From: Narthecium ossifragum
Lineage: Eukaryota; Streptophyta; Magnoliopsida; Dioscoreales; Nartheciaceae
Direction: 5' to 3'
Length of the DNA: 64,000 nt
Assembly: GCA_963920575.1 (NCBI GenBank)
Contig: OY986973.1
Location: 558,001-622,000, forward strand
The notes beneath the pieces were generated by a model. The model had not been told where the DNA came from and searched no databases. It saw nothing but the letters and a program-made list of their open reading frames with translations. Positions 60,547 through 64,000 of the stretch are shown piece after piece (the first letter of the stretch is position 1; every line of letters begins with the position of its first letter). A program made the translations under genes and the position numbers.

Positions 60547-61421
60547 CATGTTGACGAGTAGTTATAGTTTATTGAAGCGATGTTCACGCATCACAAAGTA
60601 TATATGCATGAAACAAAACCTCTACGTATGTTTCTAAATAATCTCTCTCTATATATATCATTTTTATATGAGGTTATGATTATAAGTGAAATTTTTATTG
60701 TCCTACGTGACGGGAGAATGTTCTAGATGAAGTTTATGTGGCATGATAATCCTAAGGGGTGTGCAACAAGTCGGGTCACAGGTAAATGGGTGCGGGTCGG
60801 ACCCGACCCGTTAATTTTGCACACCCTTGTGACCCTCCATTAACCTGCTATTTTTTAACAGGTAAACGGGTTAACAGGCACAGGTTAACCCGTTTAACCT
60901 GCTATTTTTTCAGGATTTTAGGATGATTTCTCAACCTTGTTCATATCTCTAATTAGTCACCTTCCAAACAAAAAAACTAAAGCAAACTATTTGCTTGAGT
61001 ACAACATAAGAAGACAGTAATATTGACATTTCAGGACTGAAAATAATTTCAGCATAGATATCACGAAATATATTTTTTTTTTAATTTATTTTAATTTTAA
61101 CATGTAAACGGGTTAACCCGTTAATAAAAAAATGAATACCCATTACCCAACCCGTTTTTCACCATAACAGGTCGGGTTCGACCCGACCCGTTTTTTACCA
61201 CCTCATGACCCGCCCGTTAAGGCTCGAGTCGGGTGTTTTGACCGGGTCGAAACGGGTTACCTGACCCGTCGCACACCCTTAATAATCCTAGATTGAGAAA
61301 TGTTTAGTGAGAGAAAGTTATTGGGTGGTTGACACGGGGACAACTAGTCTGCCATATATAGCTCAATCATATATACTCTGTGATGCGTGAACATCACTTC
61401 AATAAACTACTCGTCAACATG
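60547..61421. mobile_element. TIR repeat with a nested element
   Basis: Arms at 60547-60605 and 61372-61421 are inverted copies over about 50 bp (CATGTTGACGAGTAGT left; ACTACTCGTCAACATG right). Inner parts resemble 42590-42735 in inverse orientation (GATTATAAGTGAAATTTTT; AGTTATTGGGTG). A 527-bp element is inserted at 60755-61281. No target duplication is seen, but a 25-bp run ATGAAACAAAACCTCTACGTATGT recurs beside each arm. Confidence 0.7.
60755..61281. mobile_element. Nested hAT/MULE-like element rich in GGGTCGGGT
   Basis: 527 bp, flanked by the 9-bp direct repeat ATAATCCTA (60746-60754 and 61282-61290). Ends are related inverted repeats: AGGGGTGTGCAAC and, reversed from the right, TAAGGGTGTGCGAC. 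The interior has several CGGGTTAACC and GGGTCGGGTTCGACCC-like palindromes. Boundaries are ambiguous by one or two bases. Confidence 0.75.
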
Positions 61422-61535
61422 AAACAAAACCTCTACGTATGTCTCTCTCTAACTAAATAATCTCTCTCTCTCTCTCTATGTCATATATATAGCTCAAGCA
61501 CCTTTCTCTCCGGTGTTCTTATTTGTTTTTTAGAG

Positions 61536-61566
<31 letters not shown>

Positions 61567-61828
61567 GATTTGAATATAGAAAGGCAGGAAAAGGATAGTG
61601 GTGGGCCTTAGTGCTGATGGCTGCATGATATGTAGATTCTAGACTAGGAAAGACAAGGAGAAACAAACCCTGGTCTCTCGCACACCGATTTGTTTATTGG
61701 CCATGACAAGCCTTTTTTTAATGCTAATCCTGACTTTTATGCCTCTCTCACGTCTTAAGTACCCCCCCCTTGCCATGAGAGAGGCACAGAGAAGCTAGTA
61801 AGAGAGAGAAAGAATAAGAGGAGCAACC

Positions 61829-61870
<42 letters not shown>

Positions 61871-61898
61871 AATTAAGGGCCATTAATTAGCCATAGCC
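61282..61898. other. Promoter region of the MYB gene
   Basis: The inner 3' part of the TIR repeat, then (GA)-rich DNA near 61532-61567 and (CT)n at 61831-61868 just before the ATG. The opposing GA and CT tracts, about 265 bp apart, could pair with each other. Confidence 0.5.
61831..61868 (+). promoter_or_regulatory. (CT)n tract in the MYB 5' leader
   Basis: Nearly 40 bp of CT repeats ending about 30 bp upstream of the ATG, on the sense strand as in the HD-Zip gene. Possible GAGA-binding BPC site; also a likely length polymorphism. Confidence 0.55.
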
Positions 61899-63128
61899 AT
61901 GGGAAGAGCTCCTTGCTGTGACAAAGCCAACGTGAAGAAGGGGCCATGGTCCCCTGAGGAGGACGCCAAGCTCAAGTCCTACATCGAGCAGCAGGGCACC
62001 GGCGGCAACTGGATCGCCCTCCCTCAGAAGATCGGTAATCTCTGGTTCCATATATCTAAATCCAATTATATATCTTGTTCTCGATTGATCCGTTTGTAAT
62101 TTGTTAGAGCTATACCTAGCTTAAGGAAGTTGTTGAACTTGGTGTCTTGATTGATTGATGTTAAGGGCTGAAGCGTTGCGGCAAGAGCTGCCGGCTCCGG
62201 TGGCTGAACTACCTCCGGCCCAACATTAAACACGGCGGATTCTCCGAAGAAGAAGATAACATCATCTGCAGCTTGTACATCAGTATTGGAAGCAGGTAAT
62301 TAATTATTAAGAGCAATTGATCACTAAGAACATTAATTCTCATATGTGATCGATCTGGTTTAATTAGGGTGTATATATATATATAGTACTAAAAAAGAAA
62401 GATTTCTACATTATAATGTTTGCAGGTGGTCGATTATAGCTGCACAGCTTCCTGGAAGGACCGATAATGACATCAAGAACTACTGGAACACAAGATTAAA
62501 GAAGAAGCTCTTAGGGAAGCAGCGCAAGGATCATCATCATCATCAGCGGGGCCGTCGCGGTCCGAAGCAAGAGGCGAAGGCCGGAGGCAGCGGCAGCGGC
62601 CTTGTTGGGGTTGGCGGTGGCGAAAGTGGCGGCCGGAGCACCTACTGGCCCGAGGCAAACATGCCGGTGCACCCGGCCAGCGTCGCGGGCGACGATCACT
62701 CGTCGTTCAGGAAGCTGTTCATCAAGCTCGGTGGGAGGTTCTCCTCTGATATTCCCTCGTTGGCACCTCCGCAGCCAATCTATGGCGATCCGGCCGCCAG
62801 CTTGATGGCGACGACGTCCACTCACAATGGTTCTTTCAGTGAAGGGTGCTCTTTGATGTCTTCCAACATGATGCAAGGCGGCGGCGGGTTTCCGACGGAG
62901 CTCGACGAGTTGCTTCACTGCAATCCAGTAAAGCTGGAAGGATTGGATTGTTTCTATGGATCGGGAAACATGATGGATGGGAACAATGCAGCTGGTTCCG
63001 TGGATAACCTGACTTGGAGTGAAGTGAGCCCTTTGATGTATCCGGGTCTTTCCTCAAGCTATCAAGGGATGCAGCAGTGTCTTTTCGAGGAGTCGGTGCA
63101 CCTCGGCAGCGGCGCCGGCGCGCAGTGA
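61899..63128 (+). CDS. R2R3-MYB transcription factor, RAX/MYB36 type (subgroup 14)
   Basis: Three exons: 61899-62034, 62166-62295 and 62426-63128, GT-AG introns at the usual R2R3-MYB positions, 322 residues. It opens [22 protein letters not shown], with R2 at about residues 13-64 and R3 at about 67-115 (tryptophans of the repeats present; first of R3 replaced by Phe in GGFSEEED, as usual). The R3 wording [27 protein letters not shown] type (here LYISIGSRW) and the near-identical domain match RAX/MYB36-like factors, which act in axillary meristems, lamina joints or endodermis. The C-terminal half is low-complexity with Gly and His runs. A stop at 63126-63128 ends it. Which member it is cannot be settled here. 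Confidence 0.95.
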
Positions 63129-64000
63129 CGACGCTGGCTTGTGGTAAACCATTGGTGGTGTATATTTATGTGCATTTCATTGGAGATGGCGGCGGCGGTG
63201 GTGCCGGAGATGGCGGTGTTGGATTTTCATGCATAAACCAGAATAAGAGTTGTTTGATTTCATCTTTGGATTTCAATCTCCGCAACAATATATGGTGTAT
63301 TCTTGGAGATGGATGTTTTTTTTCTTCTTTTCCTCCTTGATAGAGTGGTCCTATGTATGTATACATCATGTGTGTGTATGTGCTGCTACACCAGCAGGGT
63401 GCAATTCCTAGGTTATATTCTTCTTTCTTGACAGGAAGTGCACTTCCCCCATATGGAGGGTCTCTTTTCTGTCAGATAACATGGGTTGTCTTGTTGTGAT
63501 GCTGGGGATGTTTTCCATGTGCAAGTGGGATTGGGATCAGTAGTTCTTGAGGGTTGAGGCCCTTGAGGGGGGGGGGGGGGTCCCTTAATTAGAGTGCCCT
63601 CACAAATCCACATGCAAAGGCATGTGTCTTTTTAGAGAGATCATGGAATAGTTCTTATGGTGATCAATAATGGTTTTCTTGTGGCAAATCTAAATACATC
63701 AAAGGCACTGAAAGTAGCTAGAAGAGGTGGTCATTTGACAATTTGGCAAAACGCTATGCCTTCCTAGCTAGTATAGGTTAGGCATTCTAATATGTGTATA
63801 TGGCTTTTTATAGGGACCTCTAGCTAGTTGATGAACTCTTACATATAAACTCCTCAAATGTCTTTAGCTAGTTGATGAATGAGGAGCAGCTGGCTCAGTT
63901 CCCAATGTGTTTTTGGATTCTTAAAAGATATTTGCTAGCTATAATATTGCAGTACTATAGTTTATATTCTGTGAAAGGGAGGAGCAATTTTGGAGATATC
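63129..64000. other. 3' flank of the MYB gene
   Basis: Likely 3' UTR followed by gene-free sequence. A poly(G) run near 63567-63580 is the only notable feature. Confidence 0.5.

Noticed and set aside
60755..61281. Telomere-like GGGTTA repeats
   Set aside because: The units are GGGTTAACCC palindromes and GGGTCGGGT, not TTTAGGG arrays.

Overview
The window is nuclear DNA of a flowering plant. Spliced protein genes with GT–AG introns, an HD-Zip II factor, an R2R3-MYB, PR-1 genes, a CRWN lamina protein and plant-type LTR, LINE and MITE repeats all say so. GC-rich first exons suggest a monocot, but that is inference and the species cannot be named from this sequence.

Layout. 1-9.7 kb: AT-rich flank, one HD-Zip II gene (minus, 4248-5274), microsatellites and a 364-bp tandem duplication. 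9.76-17.65 kb: a nearly complete Ty3/gypsy chromovirus (Reina-like by size, LTR length and chromodomain) with 380-bp LTRs and GTAAG target duplications; its gag zinc knuckle is split by a 2,440-bp solo LTR of another family. 21.4-25.0 kb: a ten-exon S28 serine carboxypeptidase. 25.35-26.2 kb: a TIR element with internal repeats. 26.5-35.3 kb: a 5'-truncated L1-type LINE (minus) with a 16-bp target duplication, split by a solo LTR, itself split by a second solo LTR of the same family. 35.56-35.76 kb: a small Cys-rich gene whose 5' side carries the LINE nest and whose 3' flank carries a poly(A) retroinsertion and a 690-bp solo LTR. 38.5-46.9 kb: a minus-strand PR-1 array of four intact genes and one truncated copy. 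50.3-57.8 kb: an eight-exon CRWN4/NMCP2-type gene with a hAT-like element in intron 3. 60.5-61.4 kb: a nested TIR repeat. 61.9-63.1 kb: a three-exon RAX/MYB36-type R2R3-MYB.

How it works together: the host genes are independent units (two transcription factors, a peptidase, secreted defence proteins, a nuclear-lamina component); there are no operons. The most unusual pattern is in the repeats. GATCGATC octamers occur as pairs spaced almost exactly 22 bp apart inside a 2.45-kb LTR family and again inside an apparently unrelated 690-bp LTR. In one copy they form an array with a period of about 71 bp. A common regulatory or hairpin module acquired by different LTR families is a plausible, unproven reading. 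All element boundaries given were fixed by TG...CA termini plus matching target-site duplications wherever stated.
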